Below, in pieces: positions 11,801-25,700 of a stretch of DNA of 64,000 bases (position 1 is the first letter of the stretch; each line of letters opens with the position of its first letter). The notes under the pieces are model-generated. The model had not been told where the DNA came from. It saw only the letters and a program-made list of their open reading frames with translations, and searched no databases. A program made the translations under genes and the position numbers. Origin of the DNA: Undaria pinnatifida (taxonomy: Eukaryota; Sar; Phaeophyceae; Laminariales; Alariaceae). The DNA lies in contig JABAKD010000006.1 in NCBI GenBank assembly GCA_012845835.1, positions 5,510,318 through 5,574,317 of the forward strand, in the 5' to 3' direction.

Positions 11801-13711
11801 AGGGGATAGTGGTCCAACATTTGGGCGCTCAGTACGCTTCTTCCACATGAAATAGTACATCGACACTTTTTTTTTCTCATCTTATATCCTTCCTCTTCAG
11901 CCGTCTGTGGCCACCATCTGACTCCTGCAATATTCCCACGTGCACCAGAAAAAGGCCATAATATATACCCTGGTACGGAGTTCAAAGGATCATTCTCCTT
12001 AAAAAACTCCATTAATCGATCTTCCAATTCTTCACTAGGATAGCGATCGTTTTCTCGCTACTCTCTAACGCACCAAAAACTTCCCCACGTCACATCCGTC
12101 TATTTCCCTCATCTCTTCCTCTTAACACATCCCGTTTTTCTCATTGTACAGTTCGCATTCTCCCCGTATGTGGGTTCTACGCTCGTCCGCGTAGCCACAA
12201 GGGCAGCTCTTGTGCGCCCTCTTCCTCCTCCCCCCGACTACTGGTATATCTCTTGCGTCTTTTTGGCAGGTGCAGGCTCCCCACACGAAACATGTGTTTT
12301 CGCGTAGGTCGTCGGGCGGTGCAAGTATATGTTCATTCCTATCTCTTCTTTTAACCCCTCACATATCTCTAAATGTTTCCTCATGCACCTTCTTTCTTAG
12401 CGCTAGCCTGCCCCTCGCTTCTATCATTCCTTTTACCTCTATCTTGTGCCCCCCCCCAAACTTCTGTACAGGCAGTGCCTCTTGTTAGTTCCCTCCTATT
12501 AATAGCTCCTCTTATACTTTTTCGACTACGCTATCCCTCCTTATTCCAGCTCGCCATTTCCAGCTCGCCCTTTCGTCACTTCTTTATTTTTTTCTTTCCC
12601 CATGCAGCCGAATCAGCTATTGCTGGCAGCCTTTTTGGGGGGTGCTCCTTGGTTTACATCGCCATTTCAAATTTCTCACGTCTACATTAGTACTAAGTGG
12701 GCGCGTTCCCGGTTATGCTCATAGTGCTGTATTACTCGTCGTATTCGTGCATCCTAGTACTTTTGCTGGGCCGCTGTCATCTGTGGTTTCCAGCTGTTTT
12801 CATGAACTTCGTTATCCCTTCCCGCACCTTTTCTGGATATTCTAGGTTTGGTACAACATGATTCAGGATACATATTTCACTTCTAGTGTCCAGGTGTCGG
12901 TCTGCTAGGATCGCATCCATGTTACCTATGTGTGATTTACCCGTTCCTACTACCTGTGCCGTACGGGCGTCCCAAGAGCAGTCTTTTGAGATATCTACGC
13001 CAAGGTGTGAATACTGGTCTACGATCGGCAGTATGTCTTCTCCCCACTTCCAGTTGAACGTTTTCAGGTTTTCCTTATCGACGTTACATGCAACTGCTGC
13101 ACGTCGTACCGCGTACAGTCTTACGTTCGCTGGTCACTCTCCATTTCTTAGTATTCTAGTGCCTACGGATTATTTATTTTTATTTTTATTTTCATTTTTT
13201 TACGGATTATTTTTTTTATTCCTTTCGGGTGTTTCAGATATCCCCACGAAATTATCCGCAAACATCCATCCGTAGCTGGTAGCTTCTAGCGGGGGTGGGG
13301 TCAAGGATAATTAATTGCAGATACATGTTGGGGTGAGGTTCGGACCAACCGATCTACCTTTCTCTCACCGGCCATCCAGGCGGGGGGTTGCCCATGCCTG
13401 CCCCTGCGTGAGGTCGTAGGCGTGCACAGCGGGGACATCAAGCCTTGCCATTACCGCTTCCGCTCGTCTGTTTAGGTCCACCACGCCTCTGTCGTCGAAG
13501 CACCCTGAAAATAATAGTAATGATGAATTAATACGAACAAGAACAACAGCAGCAGTAAGAATAACAATAGCAATGCATAATAATAATAATAATAATAATA
13601 ACAATAATAATAATAACAATAATTATAACAATAGTAATAATAATAACAATAACAATAATAATAATAATAACAATAATAATAATAATAATAACAATAACAA
13701 ATAATAATAAC

Positions 13712-13755
<44 letters not shown>

Positions 13756-16700
13756 TAAAATAATAGTAATAATAATAATAATAGTAATAATAATAACAAA
13801 ATAAAAATAAATAAATAAATAATAAATAATAATAGTAATAATAACAAAATAATAACAATAATAATAGTAATGATGTGGGACAGTAGTCCCTTCGCAGGTC
13901 GATACCTTTGTTATAAGATGTAGGTGTTAGTGTGGAGAGACGCCGAGGTGGGTTATGTGCGTAACCGAACGCTTGAGGGTCAATAATGAGGGAACACCTC
14001 AGAGTGCCCTCGAGGAGGCAGGATGGCCTTGAAGGATTATAGTGATAACGAGGCGGTACGATCTAGGGAATAGGGCCTGGTATCCACAAGGACAACAACA
14101 ATAACAACAATACAAATAATAATTGAAAAAAACAAGAAAAGAAGAACAAGGATCAGACGTAAAAAAAAAGAAAAGAATAAAGCACACGAAGCACCCTGTT
14201 TAAAAAAACAGCATATTAACACGCGAGCGGTGCGAGTTCGATAAGTTCAGGGTCGATACTCATCTTTGCAAGCTGCGTGATACACCGGCCGCTCGCTTAT
14301 TCTATGAATGTTGTCAGTGGTCAGCATCAACAGTGATTGTTGTAGTGTTAGCTACTCCACGCACTTTCATCCAAAGGTAACAGGTTGTTACGATCCGTCA
14401 GTGTTAACTGCAACATATTAAACACTTATTTACCTGGCAAGCAGTAAGCGCCTGCGAAAAAAAAAAAATCAGCAACAACAAGGACACGTAAAGAAAACTC
14501 AGCAAAAAAAACACACGTGTGTAGCAGCCAACAAAAATAACACCAAGCATTCCAGCCTCTAGATCCGCCGAAAGAAAAAAAACAAACAAATTGCGGTGGA
14601 CGAAGAAGCCTAACACAAAATCTTGAAGAAGGCGTATCTCGGCTTACCGCGCGTGCAGATCTCCTCTCGCTCATACTCGTTGGGCCAGTCCCTGCCCTCC
14701 ACTTTTTTTATGTTCGCCACCTGATCGAGTGAAAGAGGGTACAAAGCAGGGGTTCCCTCGATAAGGTGGTATGCCGAAATAAGGCGGTATCCCTATATAA
14801 GGCGGTCAAAATCGCTTGACGCGAGCGGATAATAGCACTCATAACCTGTACAGTGCATCAGGCGGTTTCCCCCAATAAGACGGTCATAATGCTCTAGCAC
14901 ACCACCGCCTCACTGGGGGACCCCTACTGTAACGCCAACACCGGCGTGTGGAAACCCCATTTTGTAAATTTAGAAAAATGTAATCTATGAGTTTGCCCAC
15001 TTTAGTGCCTGTTTATGAAAGCTTAGCCTTGCTAGAACCGCAAACGTGTTCCAATTCAAAGTTCCAAAAGTAGAGTGTCCTCCACAAAAGGTTACTCGTT
15101 GGTCCATCCCCGGCGACCCACATTTTTGTGTTCCCCACCTGATCGAGCAAACCGAGGTAACGCCAACACTGGAAGATGGAAACCCCTTTTGTTGCGTTGG
15201 GACTTGCACCGCTTGTTTTTGGTCAAAATGTGCGCACGATACAGCGTTCGGCAGCGTACAAAACGTCGGACTGCCGACATCCTAGAAGTAATCGGAAGAC
15301 GTCACAGCCGACGTACAGTATGCTTGGCGTGCGTAACAAAGGCGGAAAGGGTGCTAAAAAGAGTTCCGGGCTGTTCGTCTGAGCCTGCTACCACTACTGC
15401 TCCTCCTCCTCCTCCTCCTCCTCCTCCTCCTTCCACCGCTACCGTCACCACAACCGCCGCCACCACCACCCGACCTCTCCCTGCCATCACCCCACCACCG
15501 CCGTCACCTCCACCCCCACCGCGACTACGACCGCCACCACCCCCACGCCCACCACCCGCACCACCACATCCCCACCCCTCCGCCCCTCCTTCTCACCCCA
15601 CTACAAACAGCCAGCACAGCCTAGTTACCCTCTGTGCACCCCCTTACACGGTCCGCATACGCCCCCTCCAGCCCCCGCCACCCCCCCCCTACCCCCATCC
15701 TCACCCCTCACCCCCCCCCACCCCCCCCCCCATCACCACCACCACCCATCACCGCCACCAGCACTATTACCCCCCCCTCCTACCGGGTCTATGGTCAGAC
15801 GACTACGGCCATGCACAAAATGAGTACCTCCCCCCCCCCCGTCACCCTACCCCGCCTCCTCCTCACTTTCTCACGACAAATGGCCAGCAAAGTCTCGTTC
15901 CCCTCCGCGTACTCCCGTACACGATCTGCATAGGCATCCTCCAGCTTCTCCACGGCAAAGCTGTGAGTCATCATAAAAGCCTCCCCCATTGGAACTCTAT
16001 TTGTCGGGCTACCCCCCCCGGATCGATAAAACATAACCGCCTCCTCCAGTGAGCGTTCGTAGTGCATCCACCTGATCGGAGGGTGGGAGGTGTGGGTGGT
16101 GAACATGTAAGTAGATAAATTGCGCGGTGGCGTTGGCGGTGTTGTTGTTGGTGGTGGTGGGGTGGCGGGCGAGGGGGTGGAGGTAGGGGTGGGTGGGGGG
16201 GGGTGGAGGTGGGAGTGGCGAAGGGGGGATGGGGAGTGAGGTATAGGGGAGTGGGTGCGTGCGTGGGTGGGGGTGGGTTGGCGGGGAGTGGTCTGGGGGA
16301 GGAGCATAAGAACATACACTAATGGCGTGGTGTTGGTGGTATTCACTTTAAGCCGTCATAACCCCCCCCCCCCCAACGGTACTCTATTTCCCGTACTACT
16401 CTCCCCGGAAGCGACAAAACATGACCGCCTCCTGTAGTAAACGCTCGCAGTGCATCCATCTGATTCGGGGGATGCCGGGGGTGGAGTGGGGCGCGGGGAG
16501 TGGATAGGTGAACACCATCATCTCGTGGCGATGGTGCGGGTGGCGGGGTGTGGTTTGTGTGGGGGGGGCTTGCGGCAGGTACACAAAATATTCGCGTGGT
16601 TGAGATGGCGGTGGTGACGGTGGAGGTGACGGCGCTGCTGATTCTGTTGCTGGTTGTTGTTGTGATTGCTGCCGTTGTGGTTGCTGTAGGTGTTGTGGCT

Positions 16701-19700
16701 GCTGTTTCTGTTGTTGGTTGTTGCTGTTGCCGCTGCCGTTGCGGTGGTAGTTGTTGCCGGTATGGAACCAAAAACAACGGGACAGGCCACCCTGCGCTGG
16801 CAGAGGATAGGCAAAACAAAAACAATGTCGCTACTACCCTTTTCAACGACCGTTAGGCATACATTATACCATCTGATTCTAAGGTATCGACGCAGGAGAT
16901 TTTCGTTGCCGAAGAGAGCATAAACCCCGAGCATAACTATGAAAGGAACCTGTACGGTTAATTTCGTTTTGGGGGAAGAGCGAGGGGGGGGGGAGAACTC
17001 ACGTGTCCAGCGGCAACCTTTTAAGTCGCCTTGCGGGAATTAGCTGAAGAAAATGCAGGCCGCACCCGAAGTACACAAAGTCTGCGTCGACTTCGCTTGC
17101 TGTGCAGGTGCTGAATACCTGACGGGCCAACGAAAACACAGCAGAACATGCAAAGGACCAACGGAATTGATACATACACCTGATTGACCAATGGAAATCA
17201 AACGTGAACACAACTAAATAGATACACACCTTCACGGGCCAACGAAATTGATACAGACACCGAACAGACCGATGGAAAGACAGCCGTGTCGAAGAGTGGC
17301 GCGCAGATGTTGAATACCTGACGGGCCAATGAAAACAACAGTGAATACCTCATGGACCAATGGACTTGATGAATAAATCTGATGGGCCCACGAAAAAGAC
17401 CAGGGCGCCTAAGGGTTATACGCAGATGTTGAACGCCTGACGGGCCAATGAAAACAACTGCGAACACTTTCTGGACCAACGAAAAAAGAGTGTGAGCATT
17501 TTACCGGCCAATTAAAACAAACGTGAACACTTCATGGACCAATGAAAACAAACGTGAATTCATCACGGACCAACGATAAATATTGTGAACGATTCACGGA
17601 CCGACGAATACAAACATGAACACTCCATCTGGACCAATGAAAACAATTGTGAAGACGGCGGACCAATAAAGTCGATACATACAAAACGACAAAACGGGGG
17701 ACGTCTAAGCGTGGTACGCAGTTGTTGAACACCCGACGGGCCAATGAAAACAAGCGCGAACACATCACGGACCAATGAGAGCAAACGCGAACTCGTTATC
17801 GGCCAATGAAAATCACACATACATCTGATGGACCAATGAAAATATAGGAGCGCTTAGGGGTGATACGCACATGTTCAACTCCTGACGGGCCAATGAAAAC
17901 AACTGCTAACACTTCATGGGCCAGCGGAAAAGAACTCGAAAACACTTCAAGGATCAACGAAAACAAGCAGGAACACGTCTCAGGACCAATGAAAATGATG
18001 CGGAAATCTGACGGACCAATGAAAAGATAGGGAAAATTAGGCGAAGGAGAAAGTGGACGCATCCACCCGACGGACACGATGTCGGCGCCGATCCCGAACT
18101 ATACCTTGCGGTTTGAGACACCTGACGGACCAATCGAAACAAGGACCAAGACTTCATGGACCAATGAAATTGATAAAGCTTCCTACCTGATGGATACACG
18201 TCGTACGATAGAGGCATTACGGTATACCATATTATTTAGGTATACAATTTTCTGGCTAGAATACCTTCCGATTACGTGGCTCCTTTACCCCTTAGGGGTC
18301 CCAAACCCCTCCCTATACTAACTTCAAGTAGTTGCACTAACTACACGGTATTTGGTAAAAAATAACAACGCCCACCGTTCACGAATGCGCACCTCGTCCT
18401 GCAACAATGTACCACCCTCATCCCTACGATCTGTTAAATTATCGCCATTTTCCCTCCCATCCCGACTGCTGTGCCTTCCAAGTGCTTGTGGAAACCCGCG
18501 GGTCGTTCTCCGTGAAAAAAATAGGTTACCAGTAGTGAAGGCGTTAATCGGAAACCGACGGAATGTTACTATTGTTACAGAATGCAAAATGTTTTTCTTG
18601 TATGTATTCCTGGCCCATGGGGTTGGCTTATCGGGTTGCACGTTCAGGTCATACTCCTAAAAAGTTCGTGCCTCAGAACGCAAAACAGCTTCCCAAGCAG
18701 GATGTCCTACATTATTGTGTCTTTTTCGCCATGGATGGAACTAACCCCAACCCTGACCCTAACCCCAACCCATAGGAAATCTACCGATGACTGCCCCATT
18801 ATGACGTCATTGGGGTGAACTGGTTGAAAAAAGCAGCCACCCTCGGGAGGCGAGAAAAAAAGAGGTGCACCTTCTACGTACCGTATCGTGTGCCTCGACC
18901 AATCACAACAAAGGAAAAAAAAAAAAAAAACAGGAACCAATGAAATCGGCAAGTTACCCATTGAATCCATGATAAGAGACGCCTGCTACGACAAGGGTAG
19001 CTAGCACCTTCTGGCAAAAAAACAAAACAAAAAAAAACGCGGATGACGGGGCCCCTTAACGCCTTTACAATTGGAAACCCGTTTTGGGGGACAGTTTACT
19101 TGGAATTAGTATGGGGTTTTTGGGGGTTCTAGAGAGGTTAACGCCTTTACAACTGGAAACCCGTTTTTGGGGGACAGCTTACTTGGAATTAATATGGGGA
19201 GGGGTTTGGGGGTTCCGAAGGGGTTAACGCCTTTACAACTGGGAACCCGTTTTTGGGGACACATTACTTGGAACTAGTATAGAGAAGAGTTTGGGGGTTC
19301 TAAAGGGGGTAACGCCTTTACGACTGGAAACCCGTTTTGGGGACGAGTTACTCGAAATTAGTATAGATAAGGGTTTGGGAGTTCTAATGGGGTTAACGTC
19401 TTTACAACCGGAAACCCGTTTTGGGGGACAAGCTACTCGAGATTAGTATGGGGAGGGGTTTAGGGGTTTTAAAGGGGTTAACGCCTTTACAACTGGAAAC
19501 CCGTTTTGGGGACAAGTTACTCGCAATTAGTATAGATAAGGGTTTGGGGGCTCTATCATCAAGGGCTAATAATCCGCTTGTCCAGAAGCTGGAAAGTAGA
19601 AGTGTGCGAAAAACAAACAAACAAAAAAACAAAATCGTCCCAACGCCGTTCTTCGTTTCGAAAAATATTCTTGGGGGTATTATCATCTAGTTATCATCTG

Positions 19701-22700
19701 ACCATGGGATTGACTATTCATCGGATTGCACTTTCATTGCCGCGCGCTACGATAGAGGGGTGCACCACTCTTTCCCCCCGATGTTCCTCCCTTTAGGTAC
19801 TCAAGACGTCTCCCAAACCCTGATTTGGAGCGACAATAAAAAACGCTACTTGTACAGGATGAAAAATCCCACCATGGCCTCGGTAGGGCACACAACGAGA
19901 ATCGCGCAAAAATACAAGCCGATTTCCGACGGTTTGGGGTTGACCTTTTTTTTAGCACCGCAGTCCCGACTTGGGGACAAAACACTTGGAGTCAGAATAG
20001 GATGCTTTTTCGGAGTTGAAAATGGGTTAAGGAGCTCCGTCCTTCAGAAATATTTTGAGACGAAGAGTGCTACTACCTCTATATATCGTACATTAGCAGA
20101 CGTCCATTTTCCATTTTTCTTTTTCCCTCCAAGATCACTCTTTGGGGTGGGGGTATGGAGACCCTCAATCAAGCACACCACCTTGCAGGAGAAAAAACAC
20201 CGCGTTTTCACGGGGCATGACACGACCCATCCCGCAGGTCGAGTCAGAAGGGTTAGCAAAATCGCGGGTCCGCTCGGGAGGTGCTCGAAATCTGACGGGA
20301 CGGGTCGGGTCGGAAGGTTTTCAAATCTCAACGGGTCGGGGCGGGTCATCCTGGATATGAGTCTTGGCCAAATTATCGATCTCACAGCGGTGGCGCATTT
20401 TCAAATTTCTAACGAAAAATACAAAAATACAAGAATACTAAAAAATACAAAAAAATACAAAAAACACAAAAACACACAAAAAAACACAAAAAATACATGA
20501 ACAATAACATAAAGTCCCAACACATCCATCTATGTTCCGTATTATCACCTTGGTATACGAGAGGCTAAGGGTAAATCCACCGCCATCGAGCGGCGTCCCG
20601 TCCTCATCCACGCCCACGTCTGCCCCCGTGCACCTCAGGTCGATCAGGTTAACGTCATCTTTCGCCGATCCATCAAAGCACTGCTTCTCGCCACCTCTAG
20701 TAGTCCTCTGTGACAATATCCACGACAGCACGTTGGCTTGCATCTGTTCAACAAAAAAAGACAGTCGGGAAACGGATATTTTTTTTTGGGAGGGGGAGGG
20801 GGGGAGGGGGGGAGGGGTAGGGGGTGAGGGGGGGGGAGAGGTTAGGGTGGCGGTAAGGGTAAGGATGTGCCGGGGTGGACGTCAGGGTGGGGGTGGGGTG
20901 GGGAGGTGTGCACTTGGGGGTAGAGAGAGTATTGGTACGGCCGTAAATGCACTAGCGGCCCTCTCATCAAAAGCAAGAGCTTTACGAGATCCTTGCCCTA
21001 AAAATTACGTGGAAATAAGAAATTCGACAGCTGTTATACCGATTTCAGTGTAGACACACACCTTCCTTACATCCTGAAACCTAGCCTATCACCAACATTT
21101 CGCATGGCCGGTACTGTACATGAGGGGGTCGTTGTAGGGGGGGAGGTAGCTAGGCGGAAAAAAGAAAAAAGACCAAGGAAACGCTAGGGGGGATGCTAAC
21201 ACATGCTAACACCTCCATTTTCGCCGAAGGAATTGAGTTTTTCATAACTCGCACGAGCGACTCCGTACCTCGCTGACGAAAATGCTTAAGGAGGCGTTTT
21301 TTTTGCGAAGCGTAGCTTACCATTCCATTGCGGATAAAGGCTCAAGTAGAGCGGGATACCCGCAATTTGCACTTCCAGAGGTCTTCACCGGTCGCGCGAG
21401 TGACTCTGTACGTATCCCACTTGGGGACAAAAACACCTTTTTCGGCGATTTTTCTTTTTTGGTGCAGCGTGGCTAACCACCCCCTTTTCCGTACTAAATA
21501 TCGAGAACGTTAAGCGGCACGAAAAGACCGTGGCCGCTAGGAACAGGGGGGGGGCACTCGCGCGAGTGGCCCCGAGCCACCGCAAAACAAGTGCCCAAAA
21601 GGGGGTAATCCACCCCCCCCCCCTATCGTGCCATTGGTCTGCGGATTCATACGGCCAAAAAAAAAAAAGAAGCCAAAGCTTAGACAGCAAAGAAATCCGG
21701 GGGTAACTTGTTCGGCGACCCCGTACCACTGCAAAGAAAAGGGCACAAAAACGCCCCCTTACCGTAGCCTTGTGGACGGGAGCGAGATATACGAACGGGG
21801 GAAGCACGGGGGGGGGGGGGGATGTTGAGGGGGGCATGTTAAGGGGGGGGGCGTACTCATTTGTTGCTTACCATAGTCATTTGGCCATTGACCGCGCATC
21901 CCTTTCGAGACGGAGCACCGTTCCGACTCTCCTAATAGAGACTCTTCCAACGTTTGGGCGGTCATCGCGCTTTTTTCCATAGATTGCATAAAAACTGTTG
22001 GCTTATCCTATCCCCGTCCTGTTTCGCTGAATGTGGCCACCATCCATCTCCTAGGATAGCGGTTGTTTTCTCGCTACTCTCTAGTCTACCAGACTCTTCC
22101 ATGCCACATTCGTGTACTTTCGTCATCTTCTCCTCTAACACATCCCGTCCCTCCTCGCAGGGGAAGCAGGGGGGGAAGGCGGGGGGGTTACTCAGTTTGG
22201 GCATGGTCGTAGTCTTATGACCATAAGACCCTCGCATCCCGACTATGCCGGGACGGAGCACGTCGGGTTTTCACCAACCAGGCAGACACTGCTTGCATCG
22301 AGCGCGGAGCGCCGTGAGGTGTTCGGCGAGTCGCATGAAGGGTGAACAGTATCCTTCCTTCCAAGACCCGCTCGTGAGACGGACTTCGAGAAAGCAGGGG
22401 GCGCGGGGGGGGGTTAACAACCCTTGTACAAACATATACAGGTACCACTCTAAAAAAACAAACCCTCCCCCAACAAGGCGGGTCTGAGTAAGGCGGCATC
22501 ACGACATAAGGCGGTCAAAATCGCTTTGGCGCTAAGTACTGCGGAATAGCACTCATAACCTGGAATGACTAAGGCGGCTTCCCTATATAAGGCCGTCATA
22601 TTGCTCTGACACACTGCCGCCTTGCCGGGGTACCCCTGTTTAGTGCTGTATGACACAAATGATACTACAGGTTCCCCAATAAGGCGGTCTGAGTAAGGCG

Positions 22701-25700
22701 GTATCCCGATACAAGGCGGTCAAAATCGCTTTGGCGCCAAGTACTGGGGAATGGCACTCATAACCTGGAATGACTAAGGCGGCTTCCCTCTATAAGGCGG
22801 TCATATTGCTCTGGCACACCTCCGCCTTCCTGGAGGAGCCCTGAGTCATTCCACGCTAGGGGTGCAGCAGATTCTAAGATTTTTGTGAGCTCCTAACGCC
22901 ATTGTTTATGGTACCCCGACCCAGGTTACAGATATTCCTGACATTCGTTTCGCCGCCTAAATATCAGCATGCCGACGTAAGATTCCCAAACAGTGTGCAT
23001 CGCAAAAAATAGTCCAGCTAAAGAAGCTAACAGCAATGTTCAATATAGTCGTTGGCATTTTTTCAGAGAGGTTGTTGTACGATTTCGAAAGACCGAAACA
23101 CACACAAACGCGCCACAGCGCCACAACACGCCACAGACCATGGCGATCGAGGTGCGCGAGGGTCAAGCGGCAGCTGCTCGGCAAATGGCCCACGGGGCTG
23201 CCGCATCTTCGCGAATTACTGCTGTTCTGTGCGTGTGTGCGCGCGGGGGCAAGTTTGGTCGCGATCTCAGCCTCAGATCGGGACGAAATACCCTCTTTCG
23301 GTGAATTTTCCGATGTTGGAAATTGTCAGAACCAACACTTGTCTCCACATGCAATGTACACAGATCTTACGTTGGGCGAATCTTGTATAGATCAAGATCC
23401 ATGGCGTACCATAAGCAGTGGCCCAACATGAGGAGGAGCTCAATATCTCACCATCACCCGAAACACGACTTCCAAGACAACCTTCGTTTGCGCAAACCGA
23501 TCAACATTTCCATGCGCTACTAATATAACCGTCCTAAAGACACACTTCGAAGTATATCCCTAAAGTGACCACACCGACACGACCAACATCTCTACGCGCA
23601 TACATGCTAGTCCCAAAACAAATACGAAGTACACACGTAAAACTACATCCCAACAAATAGTTTAACAATTGACGGGCTCAACCGGTCAGAAAACGCTTGG
23701 CCCCCACAAAACAACCAGCCACTACTGGGGGAGGACCCCCGTCCCTACTGTAGCTGGTCTTCAAAAACGTCGGCGCACTTCCAAAGCGGTTTAGGGAAGA
23801 CACATGAAAACGAACAGTACAATTTACGAAGATCTATTGTTAGCAGGAATGAATAGTAAAACTAAAAAACGGGGCACAAAACGCACCCGCCATGTTGTTG
23901 AGTAGCGCTTGACTCAAGTGCATCTTGTTGACAGGTTTTGACCTGGTGGGCAGAGCTTCAATCGAACACGGTGGTAGCGCAGAGGAGCTCGCCTGAAACG
24001 TGGCGACGCTTTCCTTTTTTTGTGAGTAATTCTGCCTCACGAAAACTTTACTAAAAACGGGCGACCCGTGTAATACGCAGCTTGCGAAGATGAAAACATC
24101 GACCCCAATTTCGTCGAACTCACAGCTGGCGTTGTTAGAACAATCTTGTAAAATATTATCCTGTTAACGATATACTTCGAAGTATCTCGGTAATAACAGT
24201 AATGATACTTCCAAGTGGAACGGTAGACGTGCACCCTTTCTTATCATGGGCAACGTATTCCATACCTCACCCAAAATCACATTAGGAGTACACTGGAAGC
24301 GCGGCCCGATGACCATAATCCATGGGCTAGGTAGGCGCAAAAAAAACCCAACCTATTAACATCTGCAAAACAAGAACTACGTTGCGACCACCATTCTGGG
24401 TGTGCTTCAGAGCCCCAAAGTCCCTCCCTATACAAACGTCAAGTAAACTCGTGAAAAAAAAAGGGTTTCCAGAGGTAAAGGCGTTAATGATTCCCTACCA
24501 TTCACAAAAAATAACATCGTAGCCAAACTAGTGCTACCTCTGAGCCACCCCACGATAAAGGGGTGCAGCAGACTCGAAGAAGTTTCTGAGCTTTCCTAAC
24601 ATGAGGAGCTCGCTGAACACCTCACCCGGAGCATGACTTCGAAGACAGTTACACGCGACGCGTTCTACGATAGAGAGGTGCCCCATTTGTTCTTCTGAGG
24701 TTTCCTCGAATTTTGGGAGCTTCAAGTCCCCTCCCACAAACTGACTGGGATGTAAACAAATTGAAATTGCTTTTACCGGATGGAAAATCCCATGGCCTAG
24801 GTACACGACGAGAATCATCATGCAAAAATAAATAAACGGGGCGTATTGACCACGATCTTGGGTTAAAGAGCCCCGTCATTCACAAAACCGTTTCCGACAA
24901 AAAGTGCCACCTCTATCTTTGCACTTGTGATGCGCTGGTCCCAAAGCAAAAACACTCGCAAAGCTATGATACTGACCGATGGTTCCACTCTGGAGGATCT
25001 CAACCGGTCAGAGGGTATACCTTATTTTGGCCCAAAACGTCCAACCAATACAGTGGGATGACTCCTTTGTCGTAGCACGCGTCGGAACACGGGGAAGGGA
25101 TATATGGAGGGTATGTGGCGGGGTGATGGAGGGAATTTGTAGCGGGGGTTGGGGGGGGGGGGGGGGGGTCAGGACAATGTGGGGATGGCATGCTGTACAC
25201 CGAGGGGAGAGAAAAGAGGGAAGGGGGCATCGGGTTATTAGACCGATGACTTCTTCTCACCCTTACCGTACTGTCCACGGTCATGGCGACCTTGACCTCC
25301 ATCGGCACACGGAGGGGGGGCAGGGGGTGTACTCATTTCATGCATAGCCGTAGTCTCAAGACGGTTTGACCCTCGCATCCCTACAATGCCGGGACGGAGC
25401 ACGTCGGGTTTTCACCGACCAGGCAGATATCTCCTAATAGAGGCACCTCCAACGTCTGGGCGCTCATTACGCCTTCCATATTACATAAAACCGTTTGCTT
25501 ATCCTATCCCCGTCCTATTTCGCCGTCTGTGGCCACCATCTATGTCCTCGGATAGCGATCGTTTTCTCGCTACTCGCTAGTCTACCAAACTCTTCCATGC
25601 CACATTCGTCTACTTTCCCCATCTCCTCGAACGCATCCCGTTCCTCCTTGTATATTTCGCATTCTCCTACTATGTGAGTCCTACTCTCTATTGTTGTGCC

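Noticed and set aside
10917-14440. LTR pair around the 11.6-13.3-kb LINE
   Set aside because: The two direct copies are only ~75% similar, lack TG..CA ends, and related ends occur inverted elsewhere; more likely ends of the long-inverted-repeat family.
15075-16052. 325-codon proline-rich plus-strand frame
   Set aside because: CCN low-complexity on the strand opposite to SGNH exon 4; composition artefact.
17198-18217. Minus-strand frames rich in FIGPS and SLARQVF
   Set aside because: Translations of the CCAAT minisatellite in an intron.
18707-18970. Possible SGNH exon on the minus strand
   Set aside because: The coding-like stretch coincides with an M1 terminal fragment and an A-rich run; no donor.
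20940-21030. Extra SGNH exon between exons 1 and 2 ([18 protein letters not shown])
   Set aside because: The acceptor (TTTTTAG) is reasonable, but no donor gives the required phase 0. Kept only as a possibility.
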